From assembly GCA_022453515.1 (NCBI GenBank), contig JAJNNY010000048.1, positions 186,001-250,000 on the forward strand: DNA of 64,000 bases. The letters run 5' to 3'. Under the pieces are notes generated by a model. That model was not told where the DNA came from and did no database searches. It saw nothing but the letters and a program-made list of their open reading frames with translations. Below, in pieces: positions 11,924 to 23,634 of the stretch. Positions within the stretch are counted from its first letter, which is position 1. Each line of letters begins with the position of its first letter. The stretch comes from Astrocystis sublimbata (lineage: Eukaryota > Ascomycota > Sordariomycetes > Xylariales > Xylariaceae). The translations under genes and the position numbers were made by a program.

Positions 11924-12802
11924 CTACCACTTGGCCTCCTTGCGCTCCTGGAAACCCTTGAGAATACCGACAATCTTCTCCAGCGAGATGAGGTATGCCC
12001 TCAGCTCGGTGGTGACGGCGTCCTGGTCAGCTCCGAGCTTGGGGTAGAAGTCCTTGCGGTAAGGGCAGGCACTCATGGCAGCCGAGAAGACGGGCTTCAC
12101 GAGGATGCCGTGGTGGGGCTTGAGGGTGGCACCGTAGGCGCCGCGGAAGGAGTCGGCCAACTCTTCCTCGGCCTTGGCCAAGTTCTGGCTCAGTGCAATA
12201 CACGTGAAGTCCAGTCCTCTGCGGTGTGAGACAAGAGTCAGTGACCATGGTACGATTGATGTGGGGGAAGGGGGCGTACCGGACAAGCCAGACGAGACCT
12301 TCGGCGGCTTTGTGGGATTTGGCCTTGAGCTCGTTGAGGACAAGGGCTTGCAGAGTCTCGGACTCGGCCGGGGCCGCGAGCTGGCGTTCACGGATTTTCT
12401 AGTGCCCCATGTGTTAGACGTGTGCAACACAAGAGTTGATTCTGATTCGGACGGCATCGGACGGGCGCCGGGGAGGGGCCGGAGAAGGGCCGGCATCAGT
12501 TCCTCCGATAGGGTATGGGCTCGCTCACCTTGACATTTCCCAGCATGTCGTTCTTGACGGGCGAGAAGGCAATGGAGCCCAGGGCATCTGGATTCAGTAT
12601 ATCAGAGACGAGTCCTCGTTCCCCTCCTCTCCATATTTGTCTAGGGGGACATACCGAACATGGTAGTCAGCGACTCGGCGGCCTCGAGAAACTCGGTGGT
12701 GGAGATGGCATTGTCCTTCTCGGCGTCGACGGGGACGTCGGTGAAAGACTGCTTGAAGGTCGAGAGCAGGGTCTTGCCCTCTGGTACTGCGGGAGCGGAC
12801 AT
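11924..12802 (-). CDS. het-C2: HET-C2-like glycolipid transfer protein
   Basis: Four exons on the minus strand (12802-12655, 12587-12529, 12398-12280, 12218-11924) encode 206 residues, very close to the 208 of Podospora HET-C2. This is a single GLTP fold, which shuttles glycosphingolipids between membranes in the cytosol. The sugar-recognition residues are visible: the D-x3-N-x2-K motif as D63, N67 and K70 in KNDMLGNVKK, the stacking Trp as W106 in AEGLVWLVRGL, and the His as H145 in LKPHHG. The start codon has the context caccATG. In Podospora anserina, het-c2 alleles trigger heterokaryon incompatibility through het-d/het-e NLR proteins. Whether this copy has an allorecognition role cannot be seen from sequence. 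Confidence 0.93.
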
Positions 12803-14606
12803 GGTGATGGTGTTTCGGGTGGCTGGCACGGTTTAATCGAGTGTGTCTGTGTCGGTTTATCACGAAGTCTAGAATCCAGTCTAAGACAATGAGCAAGTGT
12901 ATGGGTATGAATGAGGAATGAGAAAATGCGGGAGAGAAGCAGATCTTAAAGGGGATGAGAGGAGGTAGTAGAGGGATAGGAGGGGCGGTCAAGTCGAGCA
13001 GTTCGAGGTCGAATGAATGGATCCAGGGGTCAAGTACCTAGCTCCAGACTGCGGCGCTGGAGACGTGGTGTGTTTGGCTCAAGTTGCATGTACTTATGCG
13101 AGCACCAGCCAATGCGTACTGTACGGGTGTACAGCGCATCGAGGCCCCGCGAGGTACGCGTCCTGTCCCTACAGCTCAATGCGTACCGTAGTGCAGGTGC
13201 CCGTCTAGGCGTACCGGGTACCTCACCTAGCTCCAATGAGGCAAGTACTTGAGCACGTACTTGCGCAGAGACCAAGCACGATTCATTGTACTACTGGTCC
13301 CGAGGTCCCGATTCGTATGCATCCCTTGTATTCACTTTAAACCAACGCTCCTGGGCCTCCAATGCTTTCACGGGATTGATTCACGTTGTTTCAAGCCCCG
13401 CGTCGCAGCCGTGTCAACAGTCAATAGTTCGAGCCTGCGAGTAGGGAGAGGTCAGGGATAGCTGGTGAGCTAGTCAAGCCGCCCCTCGCCGCCCCTCCAC
13501 ACCCAAATGCAGGTGCGGGGCTCGCCTTACCCCGCCTTAGCAACAGCCACGAACTCGAAAGCCACAGAGCGCAGCCACACGCCGCCGTTACAATGCGAGC
13601 TGCCCTCGTTACAGCTCTAAGGGGCTTGCTCTCAGTCTCGCATGATGTCATAAGCGTTCGTGCCGCTTGGAAGCTCGTTACCCTGTCATCTGTGCCGCCT
13701 GTCTGCGTTCAGTATTCAGCTTGTTGCTAACAACCAATCGAGACAGCTGAGCTTTACTGCCTATACGCCATATTCGCTGGTGTTGCTATACTCGATTTCT
13801 ATTTCTATGAATTATGCAAGAAGCCAAGGATATTTTTTGGCACATTGAGGCTCGAGCTACAATTGACACTTGAAACCAGGGATTTCCAGCAACTAAAAGA
13901 TTCTTGAGTTGATCTATGGATGCCGTCAGCTCGTTAGCGTGCAAGGGAATGCACAATGAAGCTCACAGGTCCGGCACGATCTTGCCGAGCGGGAGGGCTG
14001 GTCGGGCTGGGCAAGGCGTGGCTCTACCCTGCTATGCAGATCCCCCGAGCATTTATCTTGCTTTCTCGCTCCATTGCAGATGCTAGCTCGCGAACAGCTC
14101 TGATCATGCTACCCACACCTTCCAGGCATGCCAGGATGCGAGCATTTCCATGTGCCACAACATCTGCATCTAGAAATCTATGGGGGTTTCAGCTTGAGAA
14201 CCTAACCCGTCTAAGACCAGTAGACGAGCACGCGACCACGCGAGCATGCAGATAATTGATTGAGCTCGGGTGGGTATGTAGACCTCTTGTGCAGAGAAAG
14301 ATGGACTCCATCTAAGTAACGATGACGTCTGTGCGAACACCGGGGCTGCTGACCTTATCTCATCCCATTCTGCCCCTCGTGCTCACGATCCCTTTCATCT
14401 TGTCCCCCTCCCCTCATTCCACAACTCGCCAATCAGTATTGTTATGTTGCACAGCCCTCGTGGCAATTACCATCCTCAATCAGTGCAGGATCCCTCAAAA
14501 GGGCAACCCTCGGTATCAACCATCGTGTGACAGCATCACCCTCGTCGCTTAATTCGCATTGCGCAACAGCTAAGATCGACTTTGCGCCGCCGCCGCCGCC
14601 GCCACC
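12803..14606. promoter_or_regulatory. Divergent region between GLTP and phospholipase D genes
   Basis: About 1.8 kb between two divergent starts. It includes a (GCC)n microsatellite at about 14585-14603 in the phospholipase D leader, ending in a near-ideal gccaccATG start context. Several short GTAC-rich palindromic words lie around 13100-13260. No coding sequence was recognised; open frames here lack fungal codon bias. Confidence 0.45.
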
Positions 14607-17600
14607 ATGTCTGGCTCCAAGGATGGCGCTGGGGCCAAGGAACACTCCAGCTTCAGCGATAAGCTGAAGTCGCCCTTCCAGGAATTGAAGGAGAAGCTGG
14701 ACGGCACCCACCTACAAGATGTCAAGGTCCACCTGAATCACAAGAAGTAGGCTGATTGCCGTCCTCCATCCTGATCGTCTCCACTGCGGCTAACTCTCCG
14801 CGCCAGGCACCAGATCGGCAAATTCAAGAATCTGGTACGTCCCAGACAGACAACCTGGTTGCCTGGGCATCATCTATCCAGCTAGTGCTGGCCATGCACA
14901 CTAACACGTCAAACTAATTGGGCTGCAGTTCAATCCTCAACATCGCCATGACGAAGAGCATGAGATCCGATGTGACGAGAAGCGCACCGCCATTGGCGAG
15001 TCGCACCGCTTTCAGTCCTATTTTCCCGAGCACGACGGCAACCAGATCAAATGGTATGTCGACGGCCGCGACTATTTCTGGGTGCGTACCGCCGTCGTCA
15101 GCCTTCTCTGAATCACAGATACGAGGCATCTCCATGAATGCCCCAGTACTAACACACCTATCTACCCAAGGCCGTATCAGTAGCGCTAGAGCAGGCCAAA
15201 GAGACCATCTATATCTGCGACTGGTGGTTGTCTCCCGAGCTGTTTCTGAGACGGCCGCCTCATAGCCACCAGGAATACCGACTGGATGCCATTCTGAAGC
15301 GTCGCGCCGAGGCTGGCGTCAAGATATTCATCATTGTCTACCGTGAAGTCGAGGCTGCCCTGACATGTAACTCCGAACACACAAAACACGCCCTGCAGGG
15401 CCTCTGCCCCGAGGGCACGCCCGGATACGGTAACATCAAGGTCATGCGCCACCCCGACCACAACGTCCTCGAGAACGCCGCCGACATGACCTTCTACTGG
15501 GCCCACCATGAGAAGTTTATCGTCATCGACTACAACATGGCTTTCATCGGTGGCCTGGATCTCTGCTTTGGCCGTTGGGACAACCACCAACACGCCCTCG
15601 CCGATGTCCACCCTGAAGGCGTCGCGAATGAAGTATGGCCCGGCCAGGATTTCAATAATAACCGTATCATGGACTTTCAGAACGTGAACGACTGGAAGCA
15701 GAACGAGCTGAGCAAGGCCGACTACGGCCGCATGCCCTGGCATGATGTCGCAATGGGTCTCATTGGGCCGTGTGTGTACGACATTGCTGAACACTTTGTG
15801 CTTCGCTGGAATTTCGTGAAGCGCGACAAGTACAAGCGCGATGACAGATTCGACTGGCTCATGCTCCAAGGACGCCAAGGAGAAGACGAAGACCTGGTTG
15901 GTGTGCAGAGACCCAAGCAGTACGATAGCCCAAGTTTTGATTTCTACTTTGCGTCTCTTTTTCCAGTCCCTAACCCCTTGCGAATTTACGAGCACAGCAC
16001 GACCGCTTACTGACTTTCATTTGAACAACAGCCCTGTCGGAGACTATATACTTCATCCTCTATCGCCGTTGGAGTCGAAGAAGCTCGGCAACCAAGGTAC
16101 AGTCCACGCGCAAATTGTCCGATCAAGCGCCGATTGGTCTAGCGGTATCCTAAGGGACCATTCGATCCAGAATGCATACTCGGAGGTGATTCGGAATGCC
16201 CAGCACTTTGTATACATCGAGAACCAGTTCTTCATTACGGCTACGGGCGAGAACCAGTCGCCGATCCACAACCAGATTGGTAAATCTATTGTGGAAGCGT
16301 GCGTAAGGGCTGGAAAGGAAGGTCGAAAGTTCAGGGTCATCATCATCATACCTGCGATCCCCGGGTTTGCTGGCGACCTGCGCGACGATGCCGCCATAGG
16401 AACGCGCGCCATCATGGATTATCAATATAAATCGATATGCCGCGGCGAGGACTCGATTTTCGGACGGATTCGAGCCGAAGGTGTGGACCCGACAAACCAC
16501 GTCTTTGTCTTCAACTTGCGCTCCTATGATCGCCTCAACAAGACGCCCGCCATGAAGGAACAGGAGGAAAAGTCGGGGGTCAAGTATCAAGACGTGCAAC
16601 GCGCCCAGGCCGAGGAGATTATGAGCTCCGGAATCCACGGCACGCCGGGTGAAGCCATCGGCAGCGATAGGCATGAAACAAAAGCCGAGGAGAAGAAGGA
16701 GTCTAAAGAGACAGAAAGCAGTCTGGAAGCTAAGAAGCGATTTGAAGAGGCCAGACCGGACGATCGCGAGCCAACGACGGTTTATAGTGTGGCGAAGCAT
16801 GCCATGGCGGGACAAGGGAAACTCTCCGATGAGACGTGGGAGGGCGATCCGCAAGACGAGGTGCACAATTGGATACAGGAAGAGCTGTATATCCACGCCA
16901 AGCTGCTGATCGTGGACGACCGCATTGTGATCTGCGGATCGAGCAACTTGAACGACCGTAGCCAGGAAGGTCACCATGACAGCGAGCTATCCATCGTCAT
17001 GGAAGACACTGATAGGATTCCGAGCGTCATGGATGGCCAGGTGTACGAGGCCGGTAGACACGCGGCTACACTGAGGCGCTACCTGTGGCGTGAACACATG
17101 GGCCTACTCCCGCCTCAGGACAACGACGCGAGCAATGACCCGAATGCGCAACCGCCAGGCGATGACTCGCCGAACGATATCTGGGACCGTGACGATAGTT
17201 ACAAGTTCGTCGAAGACCCGATGAGCGACGCGCTGTGGGAGCAATGGACTGGGAGCGCCACGACGAACACGGAGATATTCAGACATCTGTTCCATGCGGA
17301 CCCCGATGATTATGGTAAGTACTTATTACTCACTTGAATGGAGCCAACCGCGTTTGGAGCATTGCATCCATACATGCACGCGTGGAAGAAGACGGGAGGG
17401 TTGAAGCTAACAAGTGTAATACTTACCAGTGAAAACCTTCGACGACTACAACACCTTTCTACCACCCAAGGAGGTGCCGGCCGGCCACATCTTCGACCGA
17501 TTCATGCCGACGGCCGACATCCGCCAGAAACTGGACCAGATCAAGGGCCACCTGGTCTGGATGCCGCTGGACTACTTAAAGGATGCGAATATGGCGGAGA

Positions 17601-17644
17601 CGGGACTGCAGGTGAATACCTGGACTGAAAGTATCTATACTTAG
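14607..17644 (+). CDS. Phospholipase D (two HKD motifs)
   Basis: Six exons (14607-14746, 14807-14834, 14929-15081, 15171-15919, 16032-17314, 17430-17644) give 855 residues. The enzyme cleaves phosphatidylcholine to phosphatidic acid and choline. Both catalytic HxKxxxxD motifs are intact: H220-E-K222...D227 in AHHEKFIVID and H645-A-K647...D652 in IHAKLLIVDD. The neighbouring family blocks GGLDLCFGRWD and SSNLNDRSQEGHHDSE are present. No PX or PH domain precedes the core, so it is the short fungal class rather than full Spo14/PLD1. A charged Lys/Glu-rich insert (about residues 565-620) sits between the two halves. The exon 4 donor is a weak GTACGA, chosen because it restores the family reading RPK-HPVGDYILHP. 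The gene is convergent with PDX1. Confidence 0.93.
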
Positions 17645-18352
17645 AAGTCGAGCTAGTGTATGGCACGGTGCAGACAACATGGAATGCTCGTTTTGGAAGG
17701 GGGAGGCGTTGCCCGCACGGATGGGTGGACGGGGGGAGGTAATATAGCGTTGGTGTTTCGGGTCGGGAACTCGAAAAAGTATGAATTGGTTGTCGTAGGC
17801 ATTAGTAGTATTTGTATTGTATTGATCATGAAATACTAATATTCTTGTTCAGGCTGGGTGTTGGGCTCTCGTGAAGGTGGTTTTTGCTGACTGACTCACT
17901 GCCTCTAGACTTGGAACGTGCTTCAAGGAAACATGTCGAGTCAGTGAGGTAAAGGGTAAGGGCAGCAGCAATATATAGGGCCTCAGTTGCTGATACGGAT
18001 ACAGAGAGATGACGAGGAGCTTGTCTGCAAAACAATCAGATACGCGACGTAGAGTAGTATGCCAAGATGTGTGACGAGCATGTTGAATGTCAAGATAGCA
18101 CCTTTAGTGGGATGCTGCAACCTGTGACCGTCTCGTCTAATGATAAATACACTGCATCTCGTGTCGAATTGCGGTTTTCGAATGCTCAGAACACTCTGTA
18201 TAACTCCGGGCCTCCAGTTGCCTTTTGCTTTTGATATTTCCAGCATTACCGCTTTCAAATAGCAACCCTTTTTTGCTGCAACATACTTAGTTCCATCACC
18301 TATTCACCCAGCCATCCATCTAAGTATTCATCACTTACATACTTTGCGGTCA
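17645..18352. other. Convergent intergenic spacer
   Basis: About 700 bp between the stop codons of phospholipase D (+) and PDX1 (-). It should contain both 3' UTRs. Short AT-rich patches are compatible with cleavage/polyadenylation signals on each strand. No gene or repeat was seen. Confidence 0.5.
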
Positions 18353-19573
18353 CTACCACCCCCGTCCGGCCAACTTCTGCTCCGCCGGCAACGTCTTGAC
18401 ATTAATGCCCACCATCGCCTCGCCCAGCCCCTCACTACACTCGGCGACAACCTTCGCATCCCTAAAATGCGTCACAGCTCTCACAATCGCCTTGGCGCGC
18501 TTCGCCGCATCACCAGATTTGAAAATCCCACTGCCGACAAACACGCCATCGCAGCCCAACTGCATCATCAGCGCGGCGTCAGCGGGGGTTGCGACTCCGC
18601 CTGCTGCGAAGTTCACAACTGGTAAACGACCCAGTTCGGCAGTTTCTTTTAGGAGATGCCAGTCGACGCCGAGCTCGCGCGCGAGTTGACGGATGGAGAG
18701 GTCGCCGCCGTCGCGCAGCGCTGCGGAGGCCGAGGCGATGTCCCGCTTTAGGGTGCGCATGTGTCGTACGGCTTCGACGACGTCCCCGGTCCCGGCTTCG
18801 CCTTTGGTGCGGATCATGGCGGCGCCTTCGGCGATGCGGCGGAGGGCTTCGCCGAGGTTGCGGCAGCCGCAGACGAAGGGGATGTTGACTGTAGAAATGG
18901 ATTGGTGTGTTAGTGGAGGGAATCAATTAATGGATCGATGTCCGAGGTTTTCGAGGAAAGATGCTGCTGCTTTGGATTTCTGGCATTGTATGTGTAGGTG
19001 GGTATTCATGCTCGACTGGAGTTGACTCGACTGGACTGCACGATGAAGGCTTCCCGAAGAAAATATGGGGAGAGAGGGGAGGGGACAAGACTCGCCGAAA
19101 GCATGGATGGATAGGACTAGGGAAAACATACACTCGTTCTTCTCAACATGGAACTCATCATCAGCGGGCGTCAGCACCTCGCTCTCGTCAATGTAGTCGA
19201 CGCCGAGGGCCTCGAGGACCTGGCACTCGACGAAGTGGCCGATGCGCGCCTTGGCCATGACGGGAATGGTCACGGCGGCCTGGATCTCCTTGATCTTCTG
19301 CGGGTCCGACATGCGCGACACCCCGCCCTCGGCCCGTATGTCGGCCGGCACGCGCTCGAGTGCCATGACCGCGCACGCGCCTGCGTCTTCGGCGATGCGC
19401 GCTTGTGCTGCGTCTGTCACGTCCATTATCACGCCGCCTTTGAGCATTTGCGCTAGGCCCGCCTTGACGGTGAAGGAGGCTTTGGAGGCGGAGGTCGAGG
19501 TCGAGGTCGAGGTGCCATTTGTGGTGGTGGTGGTGGTGGTGGCGGCGCCGCTGGGTGATGTGTCGTTCGTCAT
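18353..19573 (-). CDS. PDX1: Pyridoxal 5'-phosphate synthase, PdxS/SNZ subunit
   Basis: Two exons on the minus strand (19573-19132 and 18888-18353) encode 325 residues. The intron (18889-19131) uses a GTATGT donor and restores the family reading [15 protein letters not shown]. This (beta/alpha)8 subunit condenses ribose 5-phosphate, glyceraldehyde 3-phosphate and ammonia into PLP. Key residues are present: D51 in GGVIMDV, K108 in MAKARIGHF (first Schiff-base lysine) and K176 in [10 protein letters not shown] (second). [13 protein letters not shown] is also the family block. An N-terminal tail of about 30 residues rich in Thr/Ser/Asn is an extension relative to yeast Snz1 (297 residues). It pairs functionally with PDX2, which starts 1.5 kb away on the other strand. 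Confidence 0.96.
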
Positions 19574-21072
19574 GGTGGGAGATGTGTGATGTGGGATGTG
19601 GTGTGGTTTAAGAGTGGTATGTGTGTGGTGTCTCTGCTCTGCGTCTTTGCTAGTTACAAAGTTCGCGATGATTGCAGTAGAGAAGCAGGATCTCGTAGAC
19701 AACTTTTAGGCTATCAATTGGTCCCTTTTTCTGTCTCGCTCGGGATTTGAGATGATGGGAAGGATGTTGTCTGAGGTTGAGGTTGGAATAGGTATTGAGT
19801 CACAAGACAAGACAAAAAAAAGATTACCCCGTACTCCTTCCTAGGTACTTACATACATAAAGTTCAAGGTGGGATGGAGGGGCAAAGGGGTACCCCTACT
19901 AACAGGGCCGAGACCGTCCCTTCAACCGGCCCCAGGACCCTAGGGCGCCGGCAGCGAAGCCGGACTGGGACGGGTAGCTACCTCCTAGGTAAGATACTAA
20001 GTTAGTCACTTTGAGGGGGAAAAAGAGGTGAGAATAGAATGACTGGGCGCGCAATGACGCTTGGATATACCCTGCTGCTACGCTCGTGCTACTACTGCGT
20101 CGATAACCGTACTAACATACACACACACACAAGAGACGCTACTCCATATAAAAAGTCGTGGTAAGTGGTCAGCAACTCGACTTGACTCAACTCGTCCGTC
20201 CCTGCATGTGTGTATGTGGGCGACAAGGCGTAGGTACGGTACCGGGTACGACGTTGAAGCTGAGCAAATCCCGACCGAGACCAGGTCCCGATCAGGTACC
20301 TTGTGCGAGAGAGATTGGATGTGGTGCGAAATACGCACACCTCACTTACATTGGATGGACAAGCGAACTTCGCATGCCACGGCGCTATTTCGTTGATGTA
20401 GGGGAGGTACATGCGTCGTACCTTGAACTCAATGACGCCCTAGACGCGCTGACCCCGCCGACCTCGGCGCTCCGAGTCGGAGCCCATAATTAATTAATTA
20501 CTCTACCTAGTCGCTGCAGCTTGCCACCGGCGTCGTCGTCTCGGTGAGTAATTGAAGGTCAGACAGATGTACTTCCGGCAGGCAGGTGTCTTTACATGCA
20601 TGGTACTTGTGGGACGCAGATCAATACCACCATACTCTATGTATCGCGAGTAAGTACATATATAATAACATGACCATGAGGGGCTCGAGGGGTTTGGTTG
20701 ACAAAGGCTTTTCGAGCACAGACTGACGCTGACGCATACAGATATAGCTGCAGAGGCCACACGAACGCTACTTGATATGGCTTAGTTAGAACACAGCTTC
20801 GGGCACTATGTCGTGTGTAAGTCTAAGTATCCCCTCCGTAGTTTTCCGGGGTATGCCGACCGGCAAAAGCGCCCCGATCTTCGCTCCTCCGTGCCTCCAT
20901 GACCCCTGCTGGGCATTGTCACATGTAATACCTACGCTTGTGCTCAATCAACAATAATTAATTTGGCAGCCATTTTGAAACCATTCTGTTCTAGCAACGC
21001 CAACCACTCTTTTCGCGCTCTCGTTTCCTTATTTGATTGCTTCGACCGATTGTGCGCATTTCTGGCATCGCA
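19574..21072. promoter_or_regulatory. Divergent promoter region of PDX1 and PDX2
   Basis: 1.5 kb between the two divergent start codons of the vitamin B6 synthase subunits. It contains an (AC)n tract near 20120, several GGTACC/CTAGGTAC words and a TTAATTAATTAATT run near 20490. A shared regulator is plausible given the arrangement, but I cannot name a binding site. Some open frames occur but none looks coding. Confidence 0.5.
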
Positions 21073-21829
21073 ATGGTCACCGTGGGCGTTCTGGCCCTCC
21101 AGGGGGGCTTCGCCGAGCATCTTAGCCTCCTGCGCAAAGCCGCCGACCGTCTGGCCACCAACCATGGACAAGTCCATCTCACAGAGGTGCGCACGCCAGA
21201 GCAGCTGGCCCTCTGCGACGCCCTGATCCTGCCCGGCGGCGAGAGCACCACCCTATCCCTCGTCGCCGCCCAGTCCGGCATGCTGGAGCCTTTGAGAGAG
21301 TTCGTCAAGTGAGTTTTAGTTTGCGCACCTTCTCTTCCTGGTTGATCATTTTGCTAACCACCCACACCCATGACACAGAATATCCAAGAAACCCGTCTGG
21401 GGCACCTGCGCCGGCCTGATCCTGCTCTGCGAGCAGGCGAGCGCCACGAAGCGCGGCGGCCAGGATCTCATCGGCGGGCTCGACGTCAAGGTGCACCGCA
21501 ACCACTTCGGGCGGCAGCTGCAGAGCTTCGTGCAGGACGTCGACCTGCCGTTTCTGAACCAAGAGAGCAGCGAGACGCGGGCGCCGTTCCCGGCCGTCTT
21601 CATCCGCGCGCCGGTCGTCGACCAAGTATTGCATACAGAGGATGCGCCGAGCAAGAAAGGACCCATCGAAGTCCTGGCCAAGTTCCCTGCCGACGGAAAG
21701 GGAGAGGATAATATCGTCGCGCTGAGACAGGATAATGTCTTTGGCACGAGCTTCCATCCTGAGCTGACGGATGATGTGAGGATACATGTCTGGTGGCTGA
21801 ATCAGGTTGTTAGAGCCATGTCAACGTGA
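21073..21829 (+). CDS. PDX2: Pyridoxal 5'-phosphate synthase, PdxT/SNO glutaminase subunit
   Basis: Two exons (21073-21308, 21379-21829) encode 228 residues. This class I glutamine amidotransferase releases ammonia from glutamine and channels it into the PdxS barrel. The family start VGVLALQGGFAEH and the LILPGGEST oxyanion block (residues 51-59) are present. The catalytic triad is Cys89 in WGTCAGL with His205 and Glu207 in SFHPELT. The intron (21309-21378) is in phase 2. An upstream in-frame codon set from 21037 exists, but the ATG at 21073 matches the conserved N-terminus. The stop lies only 56 bp from the stop of the convergent methyltransferase gene. Confidence 0.96.
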
Positions 21830-21885
21830 CCGTGACCCTTGATACCCAATACCGAAATCCGATATTCAACATTCAACATCCCTAC

Positions 21886-23634
21886 CTAGCTCGACTTGAG
21901 ATCGTCCTTCCGGAGACACCGCCGTATCACGCCTGCAAAGGCTTCAAAGAGAGACTCATCGTCGCCCTGAAGCCAGCGAAGAAGAACGGGGCGGCTGTGT
22001 GGTGTGTCTGGCGTTTCTGCCAATATGGACAGGGAGAAGCCGAACGAGCAGGCCGAGATGTCTGTATCTGGTAGAGAGGCGGAAGCTGAAGCCTCTTGTT
22101 CCGCGATCGCGGCCGAGTTCACCTCCCTGGCTTTCTTCCGCCGGTAAGCGCGACTCCAGACATTGCCCTGCGAGAAGCCGACGCCGCGCAGGCGGTGCTC
22201 ATCCCAGGTCCACTGCCGCAGATCCAGGGACGTCAGCGTATCATGTAGCATCTTCGTAAGTCGCAGGACAGGGTCAGACGGGTCCTGGTTTTGCATCGCA
22301 CCCTCGTAGATAGTGACCTCCGTAACAGGAGGCAGCAGCGTCTTCGCAATCGAGCTCACGCCACGACACGCCTCCACCGAAGGCCGTCTAGATAGAAAAC
22401 TCCATGCCAGCCCCCACCTTCTCGTCCTGCTTCCCTGAATAAACGTCGTGACCGCGTAATTATTGATTTTATGCTTCTTGAGAATATCGATGAGAGCCTC
22501 TAAAGAAGACTGCTTTCCCAACATGGCCGTATACCACTGCACCCTTCCCTTAAGCGCCAACGACTCCCCAATCATCCGCCCCACGAACCCAACCTCGCCC
22601 CCCTCGCACACCATCTCCACCGGCGCCCCCGTGCAAGCCGTAGGCGGCGCCTCCTTCTTCTGCGCCGCAAGTCCCAGGAGCTCGGCTTCTGAGGTGTAGA
22701 ATGGCGGGTTCGTCATGGCGAAATCGAGCTTTTCGATCCCGAGCTCGTCGAGCGGGATGAGTGGGGTCTCCACTCCGACTCCTACTCCCACTTCCCCCGA
22801 AGCACCACGACCACGATCCTCAATCCGAATCCTCCCCCCAAGCCACTTATTCAGCCCTTGATTCGCCCGCGCCCCCTCCAACGACAACGCATCAGTATCC
22901 GTCGCCACAAAACGCCAGTTTTGCCGCTGCGCACAGCCCAGAAGCGGGTAGATCAGACTGGCTCCCGTGCCGATGTCGAGGCCGTCGACTCTGCGCTCAG
23001 CCTCGTAGGTATCAGCGTATGATGCGCCGCTGCTGTCGAGCAGCGCCTTGAGCCACAGGATGTAGTTGTGCCGGTTGGGCACGGGCGGGCAGAGCCGGTT
23101 TGCGGAAAGGGTTATGCTGATGCCAAAATCGCTGGAGAGGAGGGCGCTGGTTAGACGTGGGAGGGCGGAGGGGTGCGTGAAGTCTAGGTGTGTGCCGTTG
23201 AGCAGGGCGGCGAGGGACGGGTTTTGCTGCCCGAGACGTTGGAAGGAGGGGGGTGTTGTGTAGAGGGTTTGGAAATAGGCTTCGTTGCGAACGGGCGAGT
23301 GAGCTTGAGCCTGAACTTGAACTTGAACTTCCTGCTTTTGATCGTGATCTTGATCTTGGCTAGATGCGCTGGACATGGCGACGGCGGTGGTGCTTGCGCT
23401 GTCGTCGCTGTCCGAATGCGCTTGTTGTGCCCGGGTGCTTGGCGGGCATACCGGCGCGGCTTCCACGTCCTTGCGCTCATTTGCAATTTCATCATTGACC
23501 GAATATCTACTGCTGCTTCCATCGCGCTCATGAGCATGAGCATGACCCCGTCGTGGCGTGTGTGGTCCCGAATAGCGTCGTTTGGTCCCCAGCTGCTGCG
23601 GCATGACGCCGACGTGTGTAATATTAGCCTCCAT
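21886..23634 (-). CDS. METTL16-type RNA N6-adenosine methyltransferase
   Basis: A single uninterrupted frame of 582 residues on the minus strand, starting at the ATG at 23634 (MEANITHVGVMPQQLG). The core resembles METTL16/DUF890 enzymes, which methylate U6 snRNA and hairpins using S-adenosylmethionine. The SAM-binding block is GLDIGTGASLIYPL (about residues 218-231), and the catalytic NPPF motif lies at residues 309-312 in FAMTNPPFYTSEAELL. The following GFVGRMIGES and the segment around VTTFIQGSRTRRWGLAWSF are also family-like. The first ~115 residues are low-complexity (Gln/Asp/Ser-rich) and probably disordered. A short Gly-Val repeat interrupts the fold near residue 285. The family is confident; the substrate is inferred. 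Confidence 0.9.
   Translation of the reverse strand: MEANITHVGVMPQQLGTKRRYSGPHTPRRGHAHAHERDGSSSRYSVNDEIANERKDVEAAPVCPPSTRAQQAHSDSDDSASTTAVAMSSASSQDQDHDQKQEVQVQVQAQAHSPVRNEAYFQTLYTTPPSFQRLGQQNPSLAALLNGTHLDFTHPSALPRLTSALLSSDFGISITLSANRLCPPVPNRHNYILWLKALLDSSGASYADTYEAERRVDGLDIGTGASLIYPLLGCAQRQNWRFVATDTDALSLEGARANQGLNKWLGGRIRIEDRGRGASGEVGVGVGVETPLIPLDELGIEKLDFAMTNPPFYTSEAELLGLAAQKKEAPPTACTGAPVEMVCEGGEVGFVGRMIGESLALKGRVQWYTAMLGKQSSLEALIDILKKHKINNYAVTTFIQGSRTRRWGLAWSFLSRRPSVEACRGVSSIAKTLLPPVTEVTIYEGAMQNQDPSDPVLRLTKMLHDTLTSLDLRQWTWDEHRLRGVGFSQGNVWSRAYRRKKAREVNSAAIAEQEASASASLPDTDISACSFGFSLSILAETPDTPHSRPVLLRWLQGDDESLFEAFAGVIRRCLRKDDLKSS

Noticed and set aside
15186..15995. 269-codon open frame on the minus strand
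   Set aside because: It is exactly antisense to the phospholipase D coding exon with the first HKD motif, and arises from codon bias of that gene.
16150..16977. 275-codon open frame on the minus strand
   Set aside because: Antisense shadow of phospholipase D exon 5; no motif of its own.
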